In this document: positions 27,399 to 35,120 of the stretch, in pieces
Layout: each line of letters starts with the position of its first letter
How positions within the stretch are numbered: position 1 is the stretch's first letter
Assembly: GCA_009268125.1 (NCBI GenBank)
Contig: WBOU01000002.1
Coordinates: forward strand, 434,001-498,000
DNA: 64,000 bases
Origin: Chloroflexia bacterium SDU3-3
GTDB taxonomy: Bacteria; Chloroflexota; Chloroflexia; Chloroflexales; Roseiflexaceae
Direction of reading: 5' to 3'
Notes under the pieces: generated by a model
The model's database searches: none
What the model saw: only the letters and a program-made list of their open reading frames with translations
Told to the model about the DNA's origin: nothing
Made by a program: the position numbers and the translations under genes

Positions 27399-27851
27399 CT
27401 ACTCGCCCGGCTGGATGTCGCGCAGCATCACGTAGTGCGGCCCGGCCTCGGGCAGCGGGAACTCCTCGCCCTGGGCCACAAAGCCCAGCGACTGGTAGAA
27501 GGGCATAGCGCCGACCCGGGCGTTGCACCAGATCTGCTCGCCGCCCCTGCTGGCCACATGGCGGATGCCCGCCCGCACCAGGGCCGCGCCGTAGCCCATG
27601 CGCCGCACCTCGGGCAGGGTGGCCATGCCGCGCAGCTGCCAGGTGCCCGCGCCGCCGTGCAGCGGGCAGGGCGCGGGCGAGAGCGACACGATGCCCACCA
27701 GCGTGCCCTGGTGGAATGCGCCAAAGTGCACGCCCTCGGGGTCGCTGTCGCAGGGGTAGACCAGCTCCTCGGCCCTGCGCAGCGGGCGCAGCACCTGCTG
27801 GCGCAGCGGGCGGGCCTCGGCGGGGGAGATCGGGCGGATGTCGTGGGTCAT
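27399..27851 (-). CDS. GNAT-family N-acetyltransferase
   Basis: With the ATG at 27851 the protein has 150 residues. It shows the GNAT core: a substrate-side strand GAFHQGTLVGIVSLSP, the acetyl-CoA motif A region WQLRGMATLPEVRRMGYGAALVRAGIRHVASRG (R/Q-x-x-G-x-G/A as RRMGYG), and motif B IWCNARVGAMPFYQSLGFVAQGEEF. LxGMAVLPEyRgkGiG-type features are typical of small-molecule acetyltransferases; the acceptor is unknown. It lies just downstream of dnaN behind a terminator. Confidence 0.88.
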   Translation of the reverse strand: MTHDIRPISPAEARPLRQQVLRPLRRAEELVYPCDSDPEGVHFGAFHQGTLVGIVSLSPAPCPLHGGAGTWQLRGMATLPEVRRMGYGAALVRAGIRHVASRGGEQIWCNARVGAMPFYQSLGFVAQGEEFPLPEAGPHYVMLRDIQPGE

Positions 27852-27865
27852 GGTGTATCCCTTCG

Positions 27866-27908
27866 CAAAAAACAAGCCCCGCAGGTGCGTGTGCATCCGT
27901 GCGGGGCG
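27866..27908 (-). terminator. terminator downstream of dnaN
   Basis: On the minus strand GCCCCGCA and TGCGGGGC form a stem around a 16-nt loop, followed by TTGTTTTTTGC. It sits about 20 bp after the dnaN stop. Confidence 0.75.
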
Positions 27909-27927
27909 AGGCGTGCCGTGTGGCGTG

Positions 27928-29058
27928 CTAGCGCACCGTCATCGGCATGACGATGTGCACGTAGCCCTCCTGGCCGACCGGCTTGAACACGCCGGGGCTC
28001 TGCGGGGTCTGGGTCTCCAGCGCGATCTGGGGTGTCTTGATCGTGTTGAGCGCGTCGGCCAGGAACTTCACGTTCAGCGCGATCTGGCCGCCCTCGCCGC
28101 TCATGATGCCGTCGAGCGCGCTCTGGTTGTCGCCAACCTCGGCGGCGTTGGCGCTGATGGTCAGCTTGCCAGGGCCGTCGCTGCCCGCGTCCATGGTCAG
28201 CTTCACGATATTGGCCGACGAGGTGGCGAAGTAGGAGGCCAGCTTCACCGCCTTGGCCAGATCCTGGGTTTCCAGCACGGTGCGGGTGGCGTGGTTGGCC
28301 GGGATGATCCGCTCGAAGTCAGGGAACTTGCCCTCGATCAGGCGCGAGACCAGGTCGGTGGACTCGGTGTGGAAGAGGATCTGGCCGCCGGTGGGCGTCA
28401 CCGTCACATCGACCGTGCCCTCGACATCGCCGATGATCCGGGCCAGCTCGCTGAGCGCGCGGGCGGGGATGATCACATCCATCGGCTCGCGCACCGGCTC
28501 GGCTAGCTGCAGGGTCTTCACGGCCAGGCGGAAGCCGTCGGCGGCGGCGAAGATCGCCACGTTGCCCTTCAGGCGCAGCAGCACGCCGGTGAGCACCGGG
28601 CGGGTGTCGTCGGTGGCGGCGGCCACGGCCACCTGCTCGATGGCCTCGCGCAGGGCGGCTGGCTCGAAGCTGACGGTGGGCTGGCGGTCGGCGATCGTGG
28701 GGATGACGGGGAACTCGTCGGCCTCGATGCCCTTGATATTGCCCTCGAAGCGGGCGCAGCGCACGTTCAGGGCCTGGGTGCGGGCATCCAGGCTGATGCT
28801 GATCTTGTCGTTGGGCAGGCCGCCCACCACATCCGAGAGCAGCTTGGCGGGCACGGTGACCGCGCCCTCGTCCTCCACCTTCGCGCCGATCCAGCAGGTG
28901 ATGCCGATCTCAAGGTTCGTGGCCGCGAGCTTGAGCCTGCCCTCGTCGGTGGCGAGCAGAATATTGGAAAGCACCGGCAGCGTGCTCTTACCGGCTACCG
29001 CGTGGCCGACAATCGCCAGCCCGCGCTTGAGGTTTTCTTGGAGGCACGAGAGCTTCAT
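27928..29058 (-). CDS. dnaN: DNA polymerase III beta subunit (sliding clamp)
   Basis: DnaN forms the ring that tethers DNA polymerase to its template. The start MKLSCLQENLKRGLAIVGHAV at 29058 follows AAGGGACG and gives 376 residues, the usual length. The three clamp domains are visible, with LPVLSNILLATDEGRLKLAATNLEIGI in domain 1, FPVIPTIADRQPTVSFE and TRPVLTGVLLRL in domain 2, and the C-terminal YVHIVMPMTVR, which ends in the typical hydrophobic MPM peptide-binding segment. An extended -10 (TGCTATAAT) is 65-73 bp upstream. dnaA and recF are not adjacent, so this dnaN is away from a classical origin cluster within the window. Confidence 0.97.
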   Translation of the reverse strand: MKLSCLQENLKRGLAIVGHAVAGKSTLPVLSNILLATDEGRLKLAATNLEIGITCWIGAKVEDEGAVTVPAKLLSDVVGGLPNDKISISLDARTQALNVRCARFEGNIKGIEADEFPVIPTIADRQPTVSFEPAALREAIEQVAVAAATDDTRPVLTGVLLRLKGNVAIFAAADGFRLAVKTLQLAEPVREPMDVIIPARALSELARIIGDVEGTVDVTVTPTGGQILFHTESTDLVSRLIEGKFPDFERIIPANHATRTVLETQDLAKAVKLASYFATSSANIVKLTMDAGSDGPGKLTISANAAEVGDNQSALDGIMSGEGGQIALNVKFLADALNTIKTPQIALETQTPQSPGVFKPVGQEGYVHIVMPMTVR

Positions 29059-29122
29059 GCGACGTCCCTTCTCACTGCGAAGCATTGTCTGAACATACCA
29101 CCATGGTCTATGGGGGCGATCG

Positions 29123-29131
29123 ATTATAGCA
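29123..29131 (-). promoter_or_regulatory. extended -10 of dnaN
   Basis: The minus strand reads TGCTATAAT, a consensus extended -10, giving a leader of roughly 58 nt. Confidence 0.6.
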
Positions 29132-29194
29132 TGTTCGCGGTCGCGCTGCAACGCTTCAGAATGAGCTGTAACGAGCATTTGTCATTTTCTGGGG

Positions 29195-29809
29195 CTAGGG
29201 CCGGATGCGCCGCAGCATGGCCGAGAGCCGGTCGTAGTCGTCCTTCAGCAGCGAGGCTAGCTCGCGCCCGGCGCGCACTAGGTAGGGCCGGTCGCCCCCG
29301 CTGCGCACGCGGGCGCGGGCGGCGGCGCGGATGCTGGCGGCCAGCAGCTCGTCGCTGGGCACCTGGTAGGCGAACAGCACCGTGCGGAAGAAGTCGAGCT
29401 GCTCGGTGAACTCGGCCAGCTCGGATTCATCGCACGGGTAGACCGAGTAGTGCACCGGCGGGGGCTGGGGCGGCAGGTACTGGAAGCGGTGGCCGTACTC
29501 GACGAAGCCGATGGTGATGGCCGAGAACTCGGTCTGCAGCACCTCCTCTAGGTCGGGGTGCTCGCGGTAGATCTCGGCGTCGTAGATCGTGCGGCCCGTG
29601 TAGCTGCGCCCGCGCACGCTGGCCCGCCCGCCCGGCTCCTTGCTGCCGGTGCGGATCTCGTACACCAAGCCGTAGACGGCGGCGTCGCGCTCGCGGGCCT
29701 GGGCGCGCACCAGCGACCCGAAGGGCGGGGCCTCGAGCAGCGCGTATGCGCCAGCGGTGAAGCTGGTGGTAGAAGACTCGATGATCTCGCCGATGCGCTC
29801 AGGGGTCAT
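29195..29809 (-). CDS. HAS-barrel domain protein
   Basis: The 204-residue protein resembles a family known mainly from cyanobacteria that carries an N-terminal HAS-barrel, the small beta-barrel shared by HerA helicases and the ATP-synthase alpha/beta subunits. Key segments are IGEIIESSTTSFTAGAYALL, PPFGSLVRAQA, AVYGLVYEIRTGS, TEFSAITIGFVEYGHRFQYLPPQPPPVHYSVYPC, AEFTEQLDFFRTVLFAYQVPSDELLAASIR, and the ending LLKDDYDRLSAMLRRIRP. No ATPase domain is fused and no herA or nurA lies beside it. The role is unknown; a regulatory barrel for a partner ATPase is one possibility. The ATG follows AGGAAGCT. Confidence 0.75.
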   Translation of the reverse strand: MTPERIGEIIESSTTSFTAGAYALLEAPPFGSLVRAQARERDAAVYGLVYEIRTGSKEPGGRASVRGRSYTGRTIYDAEIYREHPDLEEVLQTEFSAITIGFVEYGHRFQYLPPQPPPVHYSVYPCDESELAEFTEQLDFFRTVLFAYQVPSDELLAASIRAAARARVRSGGDRPYLVRAGRELASLLKDDYDRLSAMLRRIRP

Positions 29810-29854
29810 AGCTTCCTATCATCTCGCGTTAAACTGCGGCTCGGATTCAGCCTG

Positions 29855-29878
29855 TGCGCTAACTATACTGTTAGCGCA
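29855..29878. promoter_or_regulatory. perfect dyad with TATACT at its centre
   Basis: TGCGCTAAC - TATACT - GTTAGCGCA: 9-bp arms are perfectly complementary around a TATACT hexamer. It lies 46 bp upstream of the HAS-barrel start and about 200 bp upstream of the NIF3 gene. It looks like an operator laid over a -10 box. Confidence 0.55.
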
Positions 29879-29901
29879 TGTTCGCGTCAACCGTTTTGCA
29901 C

Positions 29902-30027
29902 TATACTAGAGCCAGCCGACATCGCAGCCTCGCTGGGCCAGCGCGGGGCGCGGCGGCAGGTATACTATAGGGTGTCCTACGGCCGCCAGCGCGCGGCACG
30001 CCGACCGTCGACAAAGCGTACTATACT
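29902..30027 (+). promoter_or_regulatory. three spaced TATACT hexamers upstream of the NIF3 gene
   Basis: TATACT occurs on the plus strand at 29902, 29961 and 30022, spaced 59 and 61 bp, in addition to the copy in the dyad at 29864. Any could be a -10. The last gives a leader of about 48 nt before the ATG at 30082. No convincing -35 elements. Confidence 0.4.
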
Positions 30028-30081
30028 GGCATCAGGCGGGCCTTCAGCGGCCCAGCGCTTTGCCACCGAGAGGAGCGTCCT

Positions 30082-30870
30082 ATGCCCACCATCCAGCAGG
30101 CGATCGATGCTATTGTCGAGTCGTTCGAGGTTGAACCGCCTGAGCACACCTGCGATACGGTCAAGATAGGCGACCCGCGTCAGCCGCTGCGCGGCATTGT
30201 GACCACCTTCCTGGCCTCGCGCAAGGTGATCCAGCAGGCCGCCGACCTGGGCGCGAACCTGATCATCACTCACGAGCCGACCTTCTACAACCATATGGAC
30301 AAGACCGACTGGCTGGCCAGCGACCCGGTCTACACGGCCAAGCGCGACCTGCTGCGCCGTACCCAGGCCGTGGTCTGGCGCTGCCACGACCAGTGGCACG
30401 CTCGCGAGCCAGATGGCATTATCACCGGCGTGCTGCGCGAGCTGGGCTGGCACACCTACGCCCACCCCGAGCGCCCCTACCGCTGCGCCATCCCGCCCAC
30501 CACGCTGGGCGCGCTGGCCGCCCACCTGAAAGAGCGTCTGGGCGCGCCCATGCTGCGCGTGATCGGATCGGACGCGCAGGTGTGCCAGAACGTGGGCCTG
30601 CTGGTGGGCGCGGCGGGCGGCGAGTGGCAGATCCGCGCCATGCACGTCGAGAACCTGGACACCCTGGTGGCGGGCGAGATCAACGAGTGGGAGATCAGCG
30701 AGTACATCCGCGACGCCCGCGACATGGGCCTGACCAAGGCGCTGGTGATCGTGGGCCACTTCAACAGCGAGGATGCGGGCATGCGCTACCTGGCCGAGCA
30801 CGTGCGCACCGTGCTGCCGGGCGTGCCGGTCACGCACATCCCCACGGGCGACCCGTTCCGCTTCATCTAG
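30082..30870 (+). CDS. NIF3-family dinuclear-metal protein
   Basis: The 262-residue protein belongs to the NIF3/YbgI (GTP cyclohydrolase I type 2-like) family, which forms toroidal hexamers with a two-metal centre; its physiological reaction is unresolved. The metal motifs are LIITHEPTFYNHMDKTDW (about 72-89), with the typical H-E-P, and VIVGHFNSEDAGMRYLAEH (about 225-243) with H and E ligands. The ATG follows GAGAGGAGCG. The stop codon shares CTAG with the convergent mechanosensitive-channel gene. Confidence 0.88.
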   Translation: MPTIQQAIDAIVESFEVEPPEHTCDTVKIGDPRQPLRGIVTTFLASRKVIQQAADLGANLIITHEPTFYNHMDKTDWLASDPVYTAKRDLLRRTQAVVWRCHDQWHAREPDGIITGVLRELGWHTYAHPERPYRCAIPPTTLGALAAHLKERLGAPMLRVIGSDAQVCQNVGLLVGAAGGEWQIRAMHVENLDTLVAGEINEWEISEYIRDARDMGLTKALVIVGHFNSEDAGMRYLAEHVRTVLPGVPVTHIPTGDPFRFI

Positions 30871-31658
30871 GTGCTGGCCAGCACGCGGTTGGCCGCCACG
30901 ATCACCTGCGTGGTTACCTCGTCGGGGTCGGGCGCCTCGCCATCGACCCAGAAGCGCACCTCGGCGCTCACCTTCTGGTCGGCCACAGCGGTGCACACTA
31001 CGCTGGGCGACGGGCTCTGTTCCACCCCTGGGATGCGGCGCACCTCTTCCAGCAGCTGGGCGCGCAGCTGGTTGAGGTTGTCGGCGAAGGGCAGCTGGAT
31101 GGGCACCGCCAGCCGCCGCTTGGGGTAGCGGCTCAGGTTGTAGACGGTGGCCAGGTAGACATCGGCGTTGGGGATGAGCACATCGTCGCCGCCCGCCGTG
31201 CGCAGCCGCGTGGTGCGCAGCTCTAGCTCGGTCACCGTGCCCTCGTGCGCGCCCACCTTGATGCTATCGCCGATCTCGAAGGGGCGGCTGAGCAGCAGCA
31301 GCACGCCCGATACGAACTGCTTGATGATGTCCTGTAGCGCGAAGCCCACCATCAGGCCCACCACGCCCAGGCTGGCGATCGCGCTGAACACCACCTGCCC
31401 CAGCCCCAGCACATTGAGCACCGCCATCACGCCCAGCAGCACGCAGCCAAAGTTGATGGTGCTGGCGATCATGCTCACCGCGCTGCTGCGCATCCCGCGC
31501 ACCTTGCCCAGCCCCCGGAAGGCCAGCCCGCTGGCCCAGCGCGCCATGAACAGCGCCACCAGCATCAGCACGATGGCGATTGCGGCGCGGGGGATGAAGG
31601 CCAGTGCGCTGTCGAGGAACGGGTCGAACTGGCGGATCAGATCCTGTATCATCATCAT
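30867..31658 (-). CDS. MscS-type small-conductance mechanosensitive channel
   Basis: The 263-residue protein has three membrane helices and the MscS beta domain. Helix 3 and the following signature are clear: SAIASLGVVGLMVGFALQDIIKQFVSGVLLLLSRPFEIGDSIKV (about 93-135), then EGTVTELELRTTRLRTAGGDDVLIPNADVYLATVYNLSR, as in the MscS middle domain. The channel opens under membrane tension to release solutes on hypo-osmotic shock. The start has three consecutive Met codons, so the exact initiation codon is uncertain. An extended -10 TGCTATCAT (31694-31702) lies upstream. Its stop overlaps the convergent NIF3 gene. Confidence 0.93.
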   Translation of the reverse strand: MMMIQDLIRQFDPFLDSALAFIPRAAIAIVLMLVALFMARWASGLAFRGLGKVRGMRSSAVSMIASTINFGCVLLGVMAVLNVLGLGQVVFSAIASLGVVGLMVGFALQDIIKQFVSGVLLLLSRPFEIGDSIKVGAHEGTVTELELRTTRLRTAGGDDVLIPNADVYLATVYNLSRYPKRRLAVPIQLPFADNLNQLRAQLLEEVRRIPGVEQSPSPSVVCTAVADQKVSAEVRFWVDGEAPDPDEVTTQVIVAANRVLAST

Positions 31659-31693
31659 AGGGTGAAGCTCTCGCTATGCTTTTGCTCGCCCGT

Positions 31694-31702
31694 ATGATAG
31701 CA
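31694..31702 (-). promoter_or_regulatory. extended -10 of the mscS-type gene
   Basis: The minus strand reads TGCTATCAT, with TGn extension; leader about 30 nt. Confidence 0.4.
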
Positions 31703-31814
31703 TAGTGCTCTGCGTGAAATCTCTTCGTGCCGTGCGCGCTGGCGGCGCTGCCATCGCCCACCATCAGCGGCTCGGGCGCGCCATGGCGTGCCGTCGAGCG
31801 GGAGCGTGTGCCCC

Positions 31815-32507
31815 ATGAACCGTGTGTACTTTGTTCGCCACGGCGAGAACCCGGCGAACCTCAACAAGCAGCTTTCGCACCGCCTGATCGACTACTCGCT
31901 CACGCCCAAGGGCGTGCTGCAGGCCCAGCAGACGGCGGCCTACTTTGCCGATAAGGGTATCGACGCGATCTACACCTCGCCGCTCAAGCGCGCCCGCGAG
32001 ACCGCCGAGATCATCGGCGCGGCGGTGGGGCTGCCGGCGGTGGAGATCGAGGAGTTTCGCGAGATCAACGTGGGCGATCTGGAGGCAGAGCAGCCGCTCC
32101 AGGAGCACTGGGACACCTACTTCCGCATTGTGCGCGACTGGGTGGAGCGCCGCCCCACCAGCGCCTTCCCCGGCGGCGAGAACCACCACCAGCTGGTGGC
32201 GCGCGTGCGGCGCGGCCTAGCGCAGGCCCTAGCTGGCCGCGATGGCCAGAATGTGGTGGTGGTGGCCCACGGCGGGCTGTTCTTCTCATCGATCGGCGAC
32301 CTCGCGCCCGATGCCGACCTGGCCGCGATCTTCCGAGCAGGCAACCAGAACTGCTCGGTGAGCGAGCTGCTGTTCGAGCAGGGCGAGCGCGGGCTGCGCG
32401 CCACCCTGGTGGCCTGGGCCTCGTGCGGGCACCTCAGCGGCGAGGCCGCCGAGTTCGTGCTGCCCATGCCCGACAGCCACGCCCGCACCGCGCGCGGCGA
32501 GTCTTAG
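31815..32507 (+). CDS. histidine phosphatase (phosphoglycerate-mutase superfamily)
   Basis: The ATG at 31815 follows GGGAGCG; the protein has 230 residues. The catalytic RHGEN motif sits at residues 8-12 (VYFVRHGENPANL), followed by ALTPKG-type YSLTPKGVLQAQQTAAY, SPLKRARETAEII (second Arg), the general acid in FREINVGDLEAE, and VVAHGGLF with the second His. These carry out phospho-histidine-mediated phosphoester hydrolysis; the substrate is not predictable. A HAD hydrolase follows 68 bp downstream on the same strand, likely in one unit. Confidence 0.92.
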   Translation: MNRVYFVRHGENPANLNKQLSHRLIDYSLTPKGVLQAQQTAAYFADKGIDAIYTSPLKRARETAEIIGAAVGLPAVEIEEFREINVGDLEAEQPLQEHWDTYFRIVRDWVERRPTSAFPGGENHHQLVARVRRGLAQALAGRDGQNVVVVAHGGLFFSSIGDLAPDADLAAIFRAGNQNCSVSELLFEQGERGLRATLVAWASCGHLSGEAAEFVLPMPDSHARTARGES

Positions 32508-32575
32508 GCTGGTGCCGCGCCGGTAGGCAGTGTGGCGTATGGTTGTTTGAGCTATTTTTGTACACGAGAGGAGCC

Positions 32576-33265
32576 ATGTCGCCTTCTATGCCCCAGCACT
32601 ACGACGTTGTGATTTTTGACCGCGACGGCACGCTGCTTGAGATCAACGCGGCCCGCTCGGCCCTGCTGAGCCAGCGCATCCAGTCGGTCTCCCCCACCCT
32701 CACCGATGCGGTGATGATGGATGCCTGGGCTGCACACAACACCTCCTGGCCCGCCAGCGATGCCGAGGAGCTGGCGTTCTGGGCCACCTTCTGGGCCGAT
32801 CTCGCGCCCGCCCACGGGCTGGGCGAGCAGCAGCGCCAGCGCCTGATTGAGGTGGTGCTCGACTACCCCAGCATGTTTGTGGTCTACCCCGACACCCTGC
32901 CCACGGTGGAGACGCTGGCGGCGCGCGGGGTGCGCATGGTGCTCTTCACCAACTTCGACCTGCCCAGCGTCGACCGCACCCTGGCGCAGGCGGGCATCAG
33001 CCCCACGCGCTTCGATCTGCGCATCTCGCCGCTGCATATGGGCGGGCTGAAGAAGCCGAGCGTGGCGGCCTACCACACGGTGGCGCAGCGCCTGGGCGTG
33101 GCCCCCGAGCGCTGCCTAATGGTGGATGATACGGCCGAGAACTGCTTCGGGGCGCTGGAGGCGGGCATGGGCGCGCTGTATATCGACCGCGCAGGTGCTG
33201 GCGAGGTGGCCGGGCTGACGCGGATCACTACGCTAGAGGCGGTGATCGCATATACTGAAGGTTAG
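32576..33265 (+). CDS. HAD-superfamily hydrolase
   Basis: The ATG at 32576 follows GAGAGGAG and gives 229 residues. HAD motif I is VIFDRDGTLLE (Asp nucleophile, DxDGT), motif II MVLFTNFDLPSV (Thr), motif III Lys in MGGLKKPSVAAYHTVAQRLG, and motif IV CLMVDDTAENCFGALEAGM. The alpha-helical cap (about 30-95) places it with phosphoglycolate-phosphatase-like members. The substrate is probably a small phosphate ester. A perfect 15-bp hairpin with T-run follows. Confidence 0.92.
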   Translation: MSPSMPQHYDVVIFDRDGTLLEINAARSALLSQRIQSVSPTLTDAVMMDAWAAHNTSWPASDAEELAFWATFWADLAPAHGLGEQQRQRLIEVVLDYPSMFVVYPDTLPTVETLAARGVRMVLFTNFDLPSVDRTLAQAGISPTRFDLRISPLHMGGLKKPSVAAYHTVAQRLGVAPERCLMVDDTAENCFGALEAGMGALYIDRAGAGEVAGLTRITTLEAVIAYTEG

Positions 33266-33295
33266 GCTGATAGCGCCGCTATTCTTCGTGTGACA

Positions 33296-33336
33296 AGAAG
33301 ACGTCCCACCACAAAAGGTGGGACGTCTTCTTTTTT
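33296..33336. terminator. intrinsic terminator between HAD and GH9 genes
   Basis: AGAAGACGTCCCACC pairs perfectly with GGTGGGACGTCTTCT (loop ACAAAA), followed by TTTTT. It serves the convergent pair. Confidence 0.92.
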
Positions 33337-33352
33337 GCACCAAACGATGCCG

Positions 33353-35080
33353 CTAGCCGATCTGCTCGGCCTGCTCGGCCAGGAAGGCCGCCACCCAGGC
33401 CAGCGGCGCGTTCCAGTTGATCGCCACCTCGTTGGTGGAGTACGAGGCGATGTGGTCGTCAAAGCAGCGCTGCCCCGGCGTGCCAGCGGCGATCACCGCC
33501 TGGATGTGAGGGTCGTGCCGCTGCGAGTCCGGCCCGCCGGAGAGCGCCCCGGGCGGCGGCGGCGGGAAGCTCGGGTCGATCTGGTCGGCCCAGTAGCGAT
33601 GGTGGGGGTGGCGCAGCGGCCTGGTGCCATAGCCCGAGACATAGGATTGGCCCAGCGGGTTGCGGCCCAGCAGGTAGTCCATGCCTTCCAGCACCGCGTC
33701 GCGGTAGGCGGCCTTCTTGGTGAGGTCGTAGGCCAGCGCCAGCACCAGCTGGTTGTTCAGCGCGAAGGATGTAGACCCCCAAGGGTAGCCCTCCTCGCCG
33801 GGCGCGAACACCAGCGCGTAGCCCTGCCGACGCTGGTCGGCCAGGTACACATCCGCCGCCGCCACCACCGCCGCGCGGGCGGCGTGGATGTGGCGGTCGT
33901 CGAGGCTGTTTGGCACGGTGGCCAGCGCGATCGTGCCGAGCGCCTGGGTCTGGCCCCAGGTGGCGGTGGGCGCGGCGTGCTTGCCGAAGGCGCTGGGCAG
34001 CGCGGCGAAGTGCGGCGAGGCCAGCAGGAACTCGCGGTAGCGCTGCTGGCCAGTGGTGATGAACAGCTCGCACGCGGCCCAGTAGAACTCGTCATCTACC
34101 GTCGGGTCGCCGTAGGCACCGCCGCCCACGCCATCGGTGTGGGGCGCGATGCGGTCGGGGTTGGCGCGGGCGGCATCCCAGGCGCGGGCGGCTGCGGCCA
34201 GGCAGCGCTGGGCAAAGGCCGGGTCGATCTCGCGCCAGATGCGGGCGGCCTGCGCGGCGGCTGCGGCCAGGTTCAGCGTGGCCGCCGTGCTGGGCGGGCG
34301 CAGGATGCGCGGCTGCTGGTCGGCGTGGGGCGCGGTGGGCAGCGGCGTCCACTGGTCGTTATGCATCTTGTGGTGGGCCATGCCCGCCAGCGGCTGGCCC
34401 TCGGGCACCTGCATCTTCAGCAGGAACTCTATCTCCCAGCGGGTCTCGTCGAGGATGTCGGGGATGCCGTTGGCGTTCTCGGGGATGCTGAGCGAGCCGT
34501 CGGGCAGGGCGTCGCCCGCGCCCAGGTGCAGGCTGCGCTCGTAGATGTGCTGGAGCGTCCAGGTGGCGATGCCGCCGTTCACCACATACTTGCCCTGGTC
34601 GCCCGCGTCGTACCAGCCGCCCGCCACATCCAGCGCGTAGTCGCCGGTGCCGGGGGCGCAGGGCACGTGGGCATCCTGCGGGTGGCCCTCGGGGCGCACC
34701 CAGCGCTCGTGCCCGGCGTAGGGCATGGCGATGGCGATGCCGCAGCGGTTGTGGTAGAAGAAGCCCATGGCGTCGCGGGTGAGCCGCTGGTAGATGTCGG
34801 CGGCGATGCTGAAGGGGGCGCTGTCCGCACCCGCCACGCGCAGGCTATAGCTGCCGCCGGGGGTGGCGTAGGCCGAGAAATCGACGATGTGGATGTGGTC
34901 GCCCGAGTCGGCGTCGGGGCCAAAGACGGTGGTGGTGCCGCTGGCCACCACCGCGCCGCTCTGGCGCAGCTCCCAGGCCAGGGGGGCGGTGGCTGGCGTG
35001 GCCACGCTCGCCCGCTTCATGCCGTGGGGAAGGTAGCCGAGCTGGTTGACGTGAACCAGCGGCTGGGAAGATTCGTGCAT
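33353..35080 (-). CDS. glycoside hydrolase family 9, apparently intracellular
   Basis: This 575-residue enzyme has the N-terminal immunoglobulin-like domain of GH9 (HVNQLGYLPHGMKRASV, about 9-25) followed by the (alpha/alpha)6 barrel. The catalytic-base motif is GGWYDAGDQGKYVVNGG (about 153-169), the His motif HHRYWADQ lies near 485, and the acid motif DDHIASYSTNEVAINWNAPL near 540. GH9 enzymes hydrolyse beta-1,4-glucans or act as exo-glucosidases on cello-oligosaccharides. There is no signal peptide: the protein starts MHESSQPLVHVNQ. A cytosolic enzyme working on imported oligosaccharides is therefore likely, in line with the LacI regulator and sugar ABC importer nearby. A STAND regulator gene ends 40 bp upstream on the same strand. 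Confidence 0.93.
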   Translation of the reverse strand: MHESSQPLVHVNQLGYLPHGMKRASVATPATAPLAWELRQSGAVVASGTTTVFGPDADSGDHIHIVDFSAYATPGGSYSLRVAGADSAPFSIAADIYQRLTRDAMGFFYHNRCGIAIAMPYAGHERWVRPEGHPQDAHVPCAPGTGDYALDVAGGWYDAGDQGKYVVNGGIATWTLQHIYERSLHLGAGDALPDGSLSIPENANGIPDILDETRWEIEFLLKMQVPEGQPLAGMAHHKMHNDQWTPLPTAPHADQQPRILRPPSTAATLNLAAAAAQAARIWREIDPAFAQRCLAAAARAWDAARANPDRIAPHTDGVGGGAYGDPTVDDEFYWAACELFITTGQQRYREFLLASPHFAALPSAFGKHAAPTATWGQTQALGTIALATVPNSLDDRHIHAARAAVVAAADVYLADQRRQGYALVFAPGEEGYPWGSTSFALNNQLVLALAYDLTKKAAYRDAVLEGMDYLLGRNPLGQSYVSGYGTRPLRHPHHRYWADQIDPSFPPPPPGALSGGPDSQRHDPHIQAVIAAGTPGQRCFDDHIASYSTNEVAINWNAPLAWVAAFLAEQAEQIG

Positions 35081-35120
35081 GGGTGTCGCCTATGACCTTT
35101 CTCTCTGTGCGCCGCTCAGC

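Noticed and set aside
27928-29058. Replication origin next to dnaN
   Set aside because: No dnaA, recF or gyrB nearby and no cluster of DnaA boxes (TTATCCACA) was noticed.
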